A stretch of 6,321 bases of DNA from Clostridia bacterium (GTDB taxonomy: Bacteria; Bacillota; Clostridia; Oscillospirales; CAG-272), in the NCBI GenBank assembly GCA_017958705.1, contig JAGDCE010000204.1:1-6321 (forward strand), written 5' to 3'. The stretch's first letter is position 1. Each line of letters begins with the position of its first letter. A model generated the notes under the pieces. That model saw only the letters and a list, made by a program, of their open reading frames with translations. It did not search any database and was not told the origin of the DNA. Both the position numbers and the translations under genes were made by a program. This document shows, piece by piece, positions 1-6,249 of the stretch.

Positions 1-459
1 ATCGTCGGCGTTCTCGTCCAGATCCTGAGCCCCAGCTTCTGGACGCTGGTCTTCGCGCTTACCGTCACCGGCTGGCTCGGCATCGCGTACTTCATCCGTA
101 CGCAGGTCATAGTCATCCGCGACCGCGAATACAACCTCGCGTCGCGCTGCCTCGGCACGCCGATCCTCAGACTCACGATTAAGAACATACTTCCGTTCAT
201 GACGTCAGTCATAGTCACCCTCGCGGCGGCAGAGATACCGGCGTACATCTCCTTCGAGGTGTTCCTGTCCTACATAGGACTCGGTATTTCCGATATGACT
301 CTCGGTAAGATAATCACCCAGACGCAGGCGTTCCTCGCCGTTCCCGAATGGGGATTCGAATACTGGAGCCCGATCATAGTGTCGTCCATCATAGCGATCA
401 TACTTTATCTTGTCGGCCAGAACTTAGGTGACGCTTCCGACCCGAAGACGCATATGTAA
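1..459 (+). CDS. oppC: Oligopeptide/dipeptide ABC transporter permease, OppC/DppC type (3' part only)
   Basis: The frame is open from base 1 to the TAA at 457-459, giving the last 152 residues; the start lies upstream of the window. It is one of the two membrane permeases of a peptide importer. The cytoplasmic EAA coupling loop that docks on the ATPases is visible at about residues 43-65 of the fragment (EYNLASRCLG... ending NILP), as expected for a binding-protein-dependent permease. Hydrophobic segments lie around residues 12-32, 66-95 and 124-140. The end, GDASDPKTHM, resembles the GDxLRDxLDPR-type tail common in OppC/DppC. It is followed after 16 nt by an OppD-type ATPase gene, which fits the usual oppBCDF order and favours OppC over OppB. 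The peptide length preference cannot be told from the sequence. Confidence 0.9.
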   Translation: MVGVLVQILSPSFWTLVFALTVTGWLGIAYFIRTQVIVIRDREYNLASRCLGTPILRLTIKNILPFMTSVIVTLAAAEIPAYISFEVFLSYIGLGISDMTLGKIITQTQAFLAVPEWGFEYWSPIIVSSIIAIILYLVGQNLGDASDPKTHM

Positions 460-462
460 GGA

Positions 463-470
463 AAGAGGTG
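463..470 (+). promoter_or_regulatory. Ribosome binding site of oppD
   Basis: AAGAGGTG lies 5 nt before the ATG at 476. It decides the start: an in-frame ATG at 428 would add 16 residues, overlap the oppC end and has no comparable purine-rich site. The protein from 476 (MAENDKKVLL) also begins at the position normal for the family. Confidence 0.75.
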
Positions 471-475
471 TGATC

Positions 476-2239
476 ATGGCAGAAAACGATAAGAAAGTAT
501 TGCTTTCAATTAAAGATCTCGAGGTCAAGTTCCACGTCAGATCAAGGATCCTGACCGCGATCCGCGGCATCTCGCTCGACATCTATGAAAACGAATCGAT
601 CGCCATAGTCGGCGAGTCCGGCTCCGGCAAATCCGTTTTCACCAAGACGTTCGCGGGCATGCTCGATTCCAACGGCTTCATATCGGCAGGCAGCATCATC
701 TTCAACGACGACGAGCTCGCCGATACGCAGGTCGCCAAGACCAAATTGGCTATAAAAGAGATCGATTTCATTGAGAAAAAGCTCAATAAGTATTCCAAAG
801 TCGAAAACGGCTCCGATATCTATATGCAGATGGAAGCACTCAAAAACGAGAAGCTCGCCAAAAGCACCATGTCGCCCGAAATGAAAGAGGAATACGACGG
901 CAAGCTCGGCGATCTCGAATACAAGCGCACCGACCTGTTCAACCTGAAGCAGACGTTCGACCCGCGCAGAGAGCGCGACAAGATAAAGGAAACGTCCGTA
1001 CAGATCGCCGAATACGATAAAAAGATAGCCGCCCTCAAAGCGGAGATCGAATCGATAAAGGCGGATCACAAGAAAGCCGTCGATTCCGACTCCCAGTATA
1101 TCGCCTCGTACAACTCCGCGATGAGCAATCTGAAGCGCGAGTATTCCGCCGCGATAACGAAGGAAGTGCCGGAAAATAAACTGCAGAGAAACAACATCTT
1201 AGCGAAAGAGATATATCTGTCCATAGGACGCTATAATCTCACAAAGCGTCTGCTGCTCGTCATGAAGCTTTTGAAGGTGTTCAAGGGCGCCATGAAGGAA
1301 GGCGTCGACATCGACAACGAAGAGACGCGCAACGAGCTGTTCGACCGCGTGGCGTTCAGAGTCAAATATCTGCGTGAGGACGACGAAAAGCTTTACGGCT
1401 GGGCGGTCCTGAACCTCGCAAAGATCAATTATTCGAAGGACTGGAGCCAGATCCGCGGCGCGAAAATCGCGACCGTTTTCCAGGACCCGATGACGTCGCT
1501 CAACCCGATCCTGACGATCGGCAAACAGATCACCTCGATCATCCTGAAGCATCAGGACTGCTCGGAGATCGAAGCGAGAGAGCGCGCGCTCATACTGATG
1601 AAGAAAGTCGGCATCCCGAACCCGGAGAAGAGATTCGACGATTATCCGTTCCAGTATTCCGGCGGTATGAGACAGCGTATAGTCATAGCGATTGCGCTGT
1701 CCTGCCAGCCTAAGATCCTCATCTGCGACGAGCCCACCACGGCGCTCGACGTCACGATCCAGGCTCAGATACTGAAGCTCATAAAGGATCTGCAGAAGGA
1801 ATTCAATTACACGATAGTGTTCATCACGCATGACCTCGGCGTCGTCGCAAACGTCGCCGACCGCGTAGCGGTGCTTTACGCCGGTCAGCTGATAGAGCTC
1901 GGCAACGTGGAGGAGATATACTACGATCCGCGTCATCCGTATACGTGGGCGCTGCTTTCCTCGCTGCCTCAGCTCGCGCAGAAGAACACGAAGCTGTATT
2001 CGATAACGGGAACGCCTCCGTCGCTGTACAACAAGATCGTCGGTGATCCGTTCGCCCCGAGAAATCCGTACTGTCTGAAGATAGACACGCTCAAGGAGCC
2101 GCCTATGTTCCGTGTGACGGATACTCACTACGCAAAGACGTGGCTGCTCGATCCGAGAGCCCCGGCGACCGAAAAGCCGGACACGATCAAGGATACTTAC
2201 GGCAAGCTCGTCAAGGCGTTCAACGTTCAGGGAGGTTAA
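476..2239 (+). CDS. oppD: Oligopeptide ABC transporter ATP-binding protein, OppD type, with large internal insertion
   Basis: This 587-residue cytoplasmic ATPase would power peptide import with OppF and the OppB/OppC permeases. Visible motifs are Walker A GESGSGKS (46-53), Q-loop FQDP with Q336, signature YSGGMRQR (394-401), Walker B ILICDEP with catalytic E419, D-loop ALD (423-425) and switch H452. The C-terminal oligopeptide-transporter region follows (HPYTWALLSSLPQL, then GTPPSL). The family is normally about 320-350 residues. The excess is a block of roughly 235 residues (about 85-322) between Walker A and the Q-loop, rich in Lys, Glu and Asp and largely helix/coiled-coil-like. In the C-terminal segment GDPFAPRNPYCLKID (523-537), the positions usually occupied by iron-sulfur cysteines are D524, N530 and D537. 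The gene sits 16 nt after oppC and 4 nt before oppF. All nucleotide-binding residues are intact, so it is expected to be active. The family assignment is firm; the role of the insert is unknown. Confidence 0.93.
   Translation: MAENDKKVLLSIKDLEVKFHVRSRILTAIRGISLDIYENESIAIVGESGSGKSVFTKTFAGMLDSNGFISAGSIIFNDDELADTQVAKTKLAIKEIDFIEKKLNKYSKVENGSDIYMQMEALKNEKLAKSTMSPEMKEEYDGKLGDLEYKRTDLFNLKQTFDPRRERDKIKETSVQIAEYDKKIAALKAEIESIKADHKKAVDSDSQYIASYNSAMSNLKREYSAAITKEVPENKLQRNNILAKEIYLSIGRYNLTKRLLLVMKLLKVFKGAMKEGVDIDNEETRNELFDRVAFRVKYLREDDEKLYGWAVLNLAKINYSKDWSQIRGAKIATVFQDPMTSLNPILTIGKQITSIILKHQDCSEIEARERALILMKKVGIPNPEKRFDDYPFQYSGGMRQRIVIAIALSCQPKILICDEPTTALDVTIQAQILKLIKDLQKEFNYTIVFITHDLGVVANVADRVAVLYAGQLIELGNVEEIYYDPRHPYTWALLSSLPQLAQKNTKLYSITGTPPSLYNKIVGDPFAPRNPYCLKIDTLKEPPMFRVTDTHYAKTWLLDPRAPATEKPDTIKDTYGKLVKAFNVQGG
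2231..2235 (+). promoter_or_regulatory. Ribosome binding site of oppF
   Basis: GGAGG lies 8 nt before the GTG at 2244 and within the last codons of oppD. It supports a GTG start for oppF and tight translational coupling of the two ATPases. Confidence 0.85.
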
Positions 2240-2243
2240 AGCA

Positions 2244-3545
2244 GTGGATACTAACAATACGGTACAACAGGTACGCACTACGAGCTTCCCGGAGCACGGC
2301 CCCATCGACAGCACCGGACGTGAAGTCATCCTGTCTCTGCGCAACGTCGATATAAACTTCGGAAAAGGCGACAAGCTCAACAGAGCGGTCAAAAACGCAT
2401 CGTTCGATATATACAAGGGCGAAACGTTCTCCCTTGTCGGCGAATCCGGTTCTGGCAAGACCACGATCGGACGCGCCATAATCCGCGTCAACCCCTGCGC
2501 CGCAGGCGAGATACTCTACAAGGGCGTCAAGATCTCCGGCAAGATACCGCGTGCGCTTGACCGCGAGGTCATAAGGAACATCCAGATGGTCTTCCAGGAT
2601 CCCGCGGCGTCGCTTAACGAACGCGCAACGGTCGACTACATCATCTCCGAAGGCCTTTACAACTTCCATCTGTTTGAAAACGAAGCGGACAGGATCGCAA
2701 AGGTCGAGAAGATAATCGAAGAAGTCGGTCTGCTCCCGGAGCACCTCACGCGTTACCCGCACGAGTTCTCCGGTGGACAGAGACAGAGGATAGGTCTCGC
2801 AAGAGCGATGGTCATGGAACCGGAATTCGTCGTAGCCGACGAGCCGATCTCCGCGCTTGACGTTTCCATACGCGCACAGGTGCTCAATCTGCTGAAGAAA
2901 TTCCAGGAAGAGCGCGACGTCACGTATCTGTTCATAGCGCACGACCTCTCGATCGTCCGTTTCATTTCGGACAGGATAGGCGTTATATACAAGGGCAATA
3001 TAGTCGAGGTAGCGACGGCCGAAGAGCTGTTCGACTATCCGCTGCATCCGTATACGAGATCGCTTATCTCCGCGATACCGATCCCCGACCCGGTCCTTGA
3101 GAAAAACAAAGTGCTGTTCACCTACGATCCGTCCGTTCACGATTACAGTGAGGAAGAACCGAAGATGGTGTGCATCGGTCACGATCACTACGTTTTCGGC
3201 AGCACGAAGGAGATCGAGGAGTACAAGCGCATAAGGGACGAAAACGTTCCGCTCAAGACCATAACGGTGCGCAGCCCGAATGAAGTGGAGAAGAAGGTCA
3301 GTGAAGACGACAACGTCAGCACCGAACCTGTTCTCGATACGCCGATCCACGATACCGGCAACAAACTTTACGGCATAGGAGCGTTTTTCCTGCCGCTGCT
3401 CGGACTTATAGCGTGGCTGATCTTCAAGAAGCATAACTACTATAAGAACTACCGCATGTGCAAGAAGGGAACGCTTGCCGGTCTGATCACAAGAGGAGCG
3501 ATAGTGGGCCTGTACCTGCTGGCGCTGCTTATAGCGATTCTGTGA
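2244..3545 (+). CDS. oppF: Oligopeptide ABC transporter ATP-binding protein, OppF type, with C-terminal two-segment membrane tail
   Basis: This 433-residue protein is the second ATPase of the importer and starts with GTG. Its motifs are complete: Walker A GESGSGKT (66-73), Q-loop VFQDP (Q118), signature FSGGQRQR (175-182), Walker B FVVADEP (E200), D-loop SALD (203-206) and switch H233. The usual OppF tail follows: HPYTRSLISAIP (268-279), then YDPSVHDYSEEEP (294-306) and GHDHYVFGS, as in Gram-positive OppF proteins. Most OppF proteins end about here, at 310-340 residues. This one continues with an acidic linker (about 345-372) and two hydrophobic stretches (about 376-394 and 411-433) separated by a basic loop. 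The reading frame is continuous, without a frameshift or a second start signal, so the tail is part of the protein. The ATPase assignment is firm; the role of the membrane tail is unknown. Confidence 0.93.
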   Translation: MDTNNTVQQVRTTSFPEHGPIDSTGREVILSLRNVDINFGKGDKLNRAVKNASFDIYKGETFSLVGESGSGKTTIGRAIIRVNPCAAGEILYKGVKISGKIPRALDREVIRNIQMVFQDPAASLNERATVDYIISEGLYNFHLFENEADRIAKVEKIIEEVGLLPEHLTRYPHEFSGGQRQRIGLARAMVMEPEFVVADEPISALDVSIRAQVLNLLKKFQEERDVTYLFIAHDLSIVRFISDRIGVIYKGNIVEVATAEELFDYPLHPYTRSLISAIPIPDPVLEKNKVLFTYDPSVHDYSEEEPKMVCIGHDHYVFGSTKEIEEYKRIRDENVPLKTITVRSPNEVEKKVSEDDNVSTEPVLDTPIHDTGNKLYGIGAFFLPLLGLIAWLIFKKHNYYKNYRMCKKGTLAGLITRGAIVGLYLLALLIAIL

Positions 3546-3568
3546 TCGCGGAAAAAAGCAATAAAGGT

Positions 3569-3606
3569 AAAGGCACTGCTGACGGTAAAATGTCGGCAAT
3601 GCCTTT
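3569..3606 (+). terminator. Stem-loop after oppF; possible weak terminator or attenuator
   Basis: AAAGGCA (3569-3575) pairs with TGCCTTT (3600-3606). After one C/A mismatch the stem continues for seven more pairs (TGCTGAC with GTCGGCA, one G-U pair) around the loop GGTAAAAT. The tail TTTGCGCTGATTT is a poor U tract, so termination is probably partial. It may end most opp transcripts while letting some reach the gene at 3640. An RNA-stability hairpin is an alternative. Confidence 0.55.
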
Positions 3607-3639
3607 GCGCTGATTTAAGGAAAAGGTCTGGTACGGTCA

Positions 3640-4875
3640 ATGAGTAGATATGCGCGTGAAAAAACCGAACCGGCGCTGAAGCCGGTCCAGCGCATCGAGC
3701 TGTCTGATAAGAATACAAAGCTTCGCGTCATAATCGTGATCGTCGCGATCGTAGTCGCCGCTCTGGCGATCGGCTACGGCGTGCATTCGTGCCTTTCGGC
3801 CGAAGCGGGATGGACGAAGATAGACGTCAGTTCCATCGCGAACAGCGTTGCGGGCGAATTTCTGTTCAACTACGAGCTCGGGCAGGGAAGCGCAAGCGCT
3901 ACGACGGAGAGGAAGACTTTAACGGCGCTTTACGCCGCCGCGGCGGTGGAAGCATATAAGCTGTACGATCCGTTCGCCGAGGACGGCGGACTGCGCGAGA
4001 TCATCGAAAAACCCGGGGTCGAGGTAAAGATCGACTCGGATCTGTATTCTGCGCTTGAAACGACCGTCAAAGCGTGCGGGCGGCTCATTTACCGCGAACC
4101 GTATAACGAGATATACGAGCTTCTGGCCGGAGCGGAGGACGACGAAGTCGCCGCCTCGTACGATCCGCGGAAAAACGCGGATATGAGAGCGCGGTTCGAC
4201 AAGATCGCCGCTTTCATAAACGACGAGAACAGCATAGATCTGAAATTCCTCGGCTCGAACAAGGTCAGACTCGACGTTTCCGATGAATACAAGGCGTTTG
4301 CCGCCGAAAACGAGATATACAGTTATATAGGGTTCAGTTGGCTCAAAAACGCGTTCGCCGCGGACCATATCGCCGAAAGGCTCAGAAACGCCGGCTATAC
4401 GCTCGGATATCTGACGAGTATGGACGGCTTCACGGTGTATCTCAACGGAGCTGATAGCGTATACTCCGTAAATCTGTACGCCGCTGCCGAAAACGGAATC
4501 GGTGTCGTCTGCACGCCGGAACTGAAAGGCGCTGTCAGCGGCGTTTATCTCCGCTGTTTCCCGATAAGCTCCAGGACCGGCGGATACGTGTACGGGGACG
4601 GATCGTTCGTTATGCCGTACGCCGACGACAACGGAGACAGTAAGACCGCCGCCGAGGTGCTGTATATGTATTCCGGAACAAAGAGCTGCGCGCAGGTCGC
4701 GCTCGAAGCGGCGAATATATATCTGTCTGACAATATCGACGAGCAGGCGCTGAAACAGGCGCTTGACGGCGGCACATGCGCTTTGTATATAAACAAAGGC
4801 GTGATCAGATATACCGATGAGGATCTTACGTTATCCGGCGTCTCCGGATCGTACTCTACCGGGGTGATCAAATGA
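3640..4875 (+). CDS. Membrane-anchored, diverged ApbE-like protein (FMN-transferase fold, probably inactive)
   Basis: The 411-residue protein has a charged N-terminus, one membrane segment (about 29-47) and a long, probably extracytoplasmic domain. ApbE proteins attach FMN to a threonine of target proteins outside the membrane. Read by eye, the domain follows the ApbE layout. WLKNAFAADHIAERLRNAGY (234-253) lines up with the GGIAKGYxADRxxExLKExG segment, GVYLRCF (301-307) with the GIYERYF segment, and the end (about 340-392) with the C-terminal region around DALST. Key positions differ: the KG is K236-N237, the GGN/GGD is MDGF (261-264), and the metal-binding DALST region reads KSCAQVA (348-354). 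It is therefore probably not a normal transferase. A purine-rich AAGGAAAAGG (3617-3626) precedes the ATG at a rather long spacing of 13 nt. No own promoter is evident, so it may be read from opp. The gene is real; the family is a moderate-confidence call. Confidence 0.65.
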   Translation: MSRYAREKTEPALKPVQRIELSDKNTKLRVIIVIVAIVVAALAIGYGVHSCLSAEAGWTKIDVSSIANSVAGEFLFNYELGQGSASATTERKTLTALYAAAAVEAYKLYDPFAEDGGLREIIEKPGVEVKIDSDLYSALETTVKACGRLIYREPYNEIYELLAGAEDDEVAASYDPRKNADMRARFDKIAAFINDENSIDLKFLGSNKVRLDVSDEYKAFAAENEIYSYIGFSWLKNAFAADHIAERLRNAGYTLGYLTSMDGFTVYLNGADSVYSVNLYAAAENGIGVVCTPELKGAVSGVYLRCFPISSRTGGYVYGDGSFVMPYADDNGDSKTAAEVLYMYSGTKSCAQVALEAANIYLSDNIDEQALKQALDGGTCALYINKGVIRYTDEDLTLSGVSGSYSTGVIK

Positions 4876-4904
4876 AAAAAAGCCTTCAGCAGAAGGCTTT
4901 TTTT
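4875..4904. terminator. Bidirectional Rho-independent terminator between convergent genes
   Basis: This is a perfect 13-bp inverted repeat: seven A plus GCCTTC, a four-base loop AGCA, then GAAGGC plus seven T. The A run on one side and T run on the other give a U tract in both directions. It serves the ApbE-like gene (its TGA overlaps the first A) and the oxidoreductase gene ending at 4913 on the other strand. Confidence 0.95.
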
Positions 4905-4912
4905 CTTATATT

Positions 4913-5962
4913 TTATATATCGGTCTTTATTCCTTCTCCGGTCCTGTCGGACTCGAAGCAGGCTTCGATCACCTGCAGGACGCGTCTTACGGACGGGATC
5001 GTCACGATCAGCTCTGCCTTGCCGTCTATCGTGTCGAGGATATTTCTGTAAAAGCAGGACCACGACGTCTCTACGTGCGGCAGCGGCAGCTCTTCAAGAG
5101 TGTCCGCGGGGCGCGGCGCCATTGTGCGCGTGGGTCCGGCTTTCGTCTGCACGACGACAGGCTCCCATTTCATAACGGTGTCGCGGGTGTGGATGATCTT
5201 TCCGTGGCAATCCCAGTCGTTTATCACGAGCGCACCGCCGTCGCCGCAGGCGTACCAGCGCGGGAGTTGGACAAGGTTGAACGTGCCGACCTCGACGTGC
5301 GCGGTGATGCCGTTTTCATAACGGAAGACGAGCTTGAAATAGTCGTCGACCTCCGGCGTTCTTACGCTGTGAAGATTGGCGTAAACGGAGACGACTTTGG
5401 AATCTATCATGTCAAGCAGCTGGTCGATGAGGTGAACGCCCCAGTCGTATACCATGCCGCCGCCGGCGACCTTGAATTCACGCCAGCCGTGGACCATACC
5501 GCCCTGACCGTGTACACGGGATTCTATTGTGAAGGGCTTGCCGATCATACCGGTGTCGTACGCTTCTTTCATGATCCGGTAATCCTGATCCCAACGCCTG
5601 TTCTGATGAACGGAGAAGAGATGACCCGTGCGTTTTGCCGTTTCCTCCATCCTGTCAAGCTCTTTGACGCTCATGGCGACGGGCTTTTCACAGACTACGT
5701 TGTAGCCGGCTTCAAGCGCACGGCATACGTATTCGCAATGGAAGTTGTTCGGCGTGGCGACAAGAACTACGTCAAAATCGTGGCTGTCGAGGAATTCTTC
5801 CGCCGTTTTGTATGCCTTGAGACCGTTTTTTTCAGCGACTTCCAGTCTGGCCGGGTCGATATCGTAAGCGGCAACGACCTGCAGATCGTCAAAGTTGGAT
5901 TTAATGGAATTGTGATGCCAGCCGGCCATACCGCCGTAGCCGATAATACCTAATTTGTGCAT
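4913..5962 (-). CDS. Gfo/Idh/MocA family NAD(P)-dependent oxidoreductase
   Basis: This 349-residue protein has the normal family length (about 330-390). The N-terminal Rossmann domain shows the nucleotide-binding loop GYGGMAGWHH (8-17), with AAYDIDP (31-37) ending strand 2. VATPNNFH (68-75) and the family signature CEKP (91-94, K93 as presumed catalytic lysine) follow. The C-terminal substrate domain contains GGGMVYDWGVHLID (167-180), with the D173/H177 pair typical of the active site. Members oxidise or reduce sugars, inositols or related polyols in the cytoplasm. The substrate cannot be told here, and no sugar transporter or kinase gene lies next to it. The ATG is preceded by GAAAGGGG at 6 nt and by a good promoter. 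It appears to be a single-gene unit, ending 8 nt before the shared terminator. Confidence 0.93.
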   Translation of the reverse strand: MHKLGIIGYGGMAGWHHNSIKSNFDDLQVVAAYDIDPARLEVAEKNGLKAYKTAEEFLDSHDFDVVLVATPNNFHCEYVCRALEAGYNVVCEKPVAMSVKELDRMEETAKRTGHLFSVHQNRRWDQDYRIMKEAYDTGMIGKPFTIESRVHGQGGMVHGWREFKVAGGGMVYDWGVHLIDQLLDMIDSKVVSVYANLHSVRTPEVDDYFKLVFRYENGITAHVEVGTFNLVQLPRWYACGDGGALVINDWDCHGKIIHTRDTVMKWEPVVVQTKAGPTRTMAPRPADTLEELPLPHVETSWSCFYRNILDTIDGKAELIVTIPSVRRVLQVIEACFESDRTGEGIKTDI

Positions 5963-5968
5963 AAAATG

Positions 5969-5976
5969 CCCCTTTC
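5969..5976 (-). promoter_or_regulatory. Ribosome binding site of the oxidoreductase gene
   Basis: On the minus strand GAAAGGGG lies 6 nt before the ATG at 5962-5960, which confirms that start. Confidence 0.8.
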
Positions 5977-5996
5977 ATATCCGGATCTTCATACAC

Positions 5997-6025
5997 ATTA
6001 TAGTGACTTTTATCAGTAAAGTCAA
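5997..6025 (-). promoter_or_regulatory. Sigma-A type promoter of the oxidoreductase gene
   Basis: On the minus strand TTGACT (6025-6020) and TATAAT (6002-5997) are separated by exactly 17 bp. Transcription should start near 5990, giving a leader of about 28 nt before the ATG. Confidence 0.85.
6004..6024. promoter_or_regulatory. Perfect inverted repeat inside the promoter; candidate operator
   Basis: TGACTTT (6004-6010), a 7-nt spacer TATCAGT, and AAAGTCA (6018-6024) form a perfect 7-bp dyad. It fills the spacer between the -10 and -35 boxes and covers most of the -35 box, so a bound dimeric regulator would block RNA polymerase. The regulator is not in the window. Part of the symmetry is the -35 sequence itself, so chance is possible. 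Confidence 0.5.
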
Positions 6026-6094
6026 GGGAAAAATATGAACTAAAATATATTTCTGTGACGCGGAAACATTTTTCGTCAATTTTGAGAAAAGCCC

Positions 6095-6123
6095 TTGACA
6101 AATATGCGTTATTGTGATATAAT
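6095..6123 (+). promoter_or_regulatory. Strong sigma-A type promoter of the tRNA gene
   Basis: Consensus TTGACA (6095-6100), a 17-bp spacer and consensus TATAAT (6118-6123). Transcription should begin near 6130, about 13 nt before the mature tRNA 5' end. The upstream DNA (about 6026-6090) is A/T-rich, as is usual for strong stable-RNA promoters. Confidence 0.92.
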
Positions 6124-6142
6124 TTCATCCGCAATCAGAAAT

Positions 6143-6218
6143 CTGGGTGTGGCGCAGATGGTAGCGCGCTACCTTGGGGTGGTAGAGGCCGCTGGTTCAA
6201 ATCCAGTCACTCAGACCA
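6143..6218 (+). tRNA. tRNA-Pro (anticodon GGG)
   Basis: The 76 nt fold into a full cloverleaf with encoded CCA. The acceptor stem is CTGGGTG with CACTCAG (one G-U pair). The D stem GCGC/GCGC encloses the loop AGATGGTA. The anticodon stem CTACC/GGTAG encloses the loop TTGGGGT, with the anticodon GGG at 6176-6178. The variable loop is AGGCC, and the T stem GCTGG/CCAGT encloses TTCAAAT. The first pair C1-G72 and discriminator A73 are typical of bacterial tRNA-Pro, as is G37 after the anticodon. GGG reads CCC and CCU. It is a single-gene unit with its own promoter and terminator. Confidence 0.97.
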
Positions 6219-6247
6219 AAAATCCGTCTTTTCCAAGACGGATTTTT
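6218..6247. terminator. Rho-independent terminator of tRNA-Pro, probably bidirectional
   Basis: AAAAATCCGTCTT (6218-6230), the loop TTCC and AAGACGGATTTTT (6235-6247) form a perfect 13-bp hairpin followed by CTTT. The first A of the stem is the last base of the tRNA CCA end. The A run on the left also gives a U tract on the minus strand, so it can end the minus-strand frame that stops at 6250. Confidence 0.95.
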
Positions 6248-6249
6248 CT

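Noticed and set aside
428..475. Upstream ATG giving a longer OppD
   Set aside because: There is no ribosome binding site, it overlaps the oppC end, and the added residues (MTLPTRRRICKERGVI) do not resemble the family N-terminus. The ATG at 476 has a good site.
2220..3599. Long minus-strand open frame (459 codons) opposite oppF
   Set aside because: It lies fully over a gene with complete ABC ATPase motifs, has an Arg/Tyr/Val-rich composition without recognisable domains, and is explained by the codon bias of oppF. The same applies to the minus-strand frames at 1199-2491 and 542-1069.
3640..3800. Lipoprotein signal for the ApbE-like protein, with Cys51 as lipidation site
   Set aside because: The residues before the cysteine (GYGVHS) do not fit a lipobox, and the hydrophobic stretch ends well before it. 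A simple membrane anchor is more likely.
5075..5953. Plus-strand open frame of 292 codons opposite the oxidoreductase gene
   Set aside because: The minus strand has clear Rossmann, CEKP and DxxxH motifs with a promoter and ribosome binding site. The plus-strand frame has neither motifs nor start signals.
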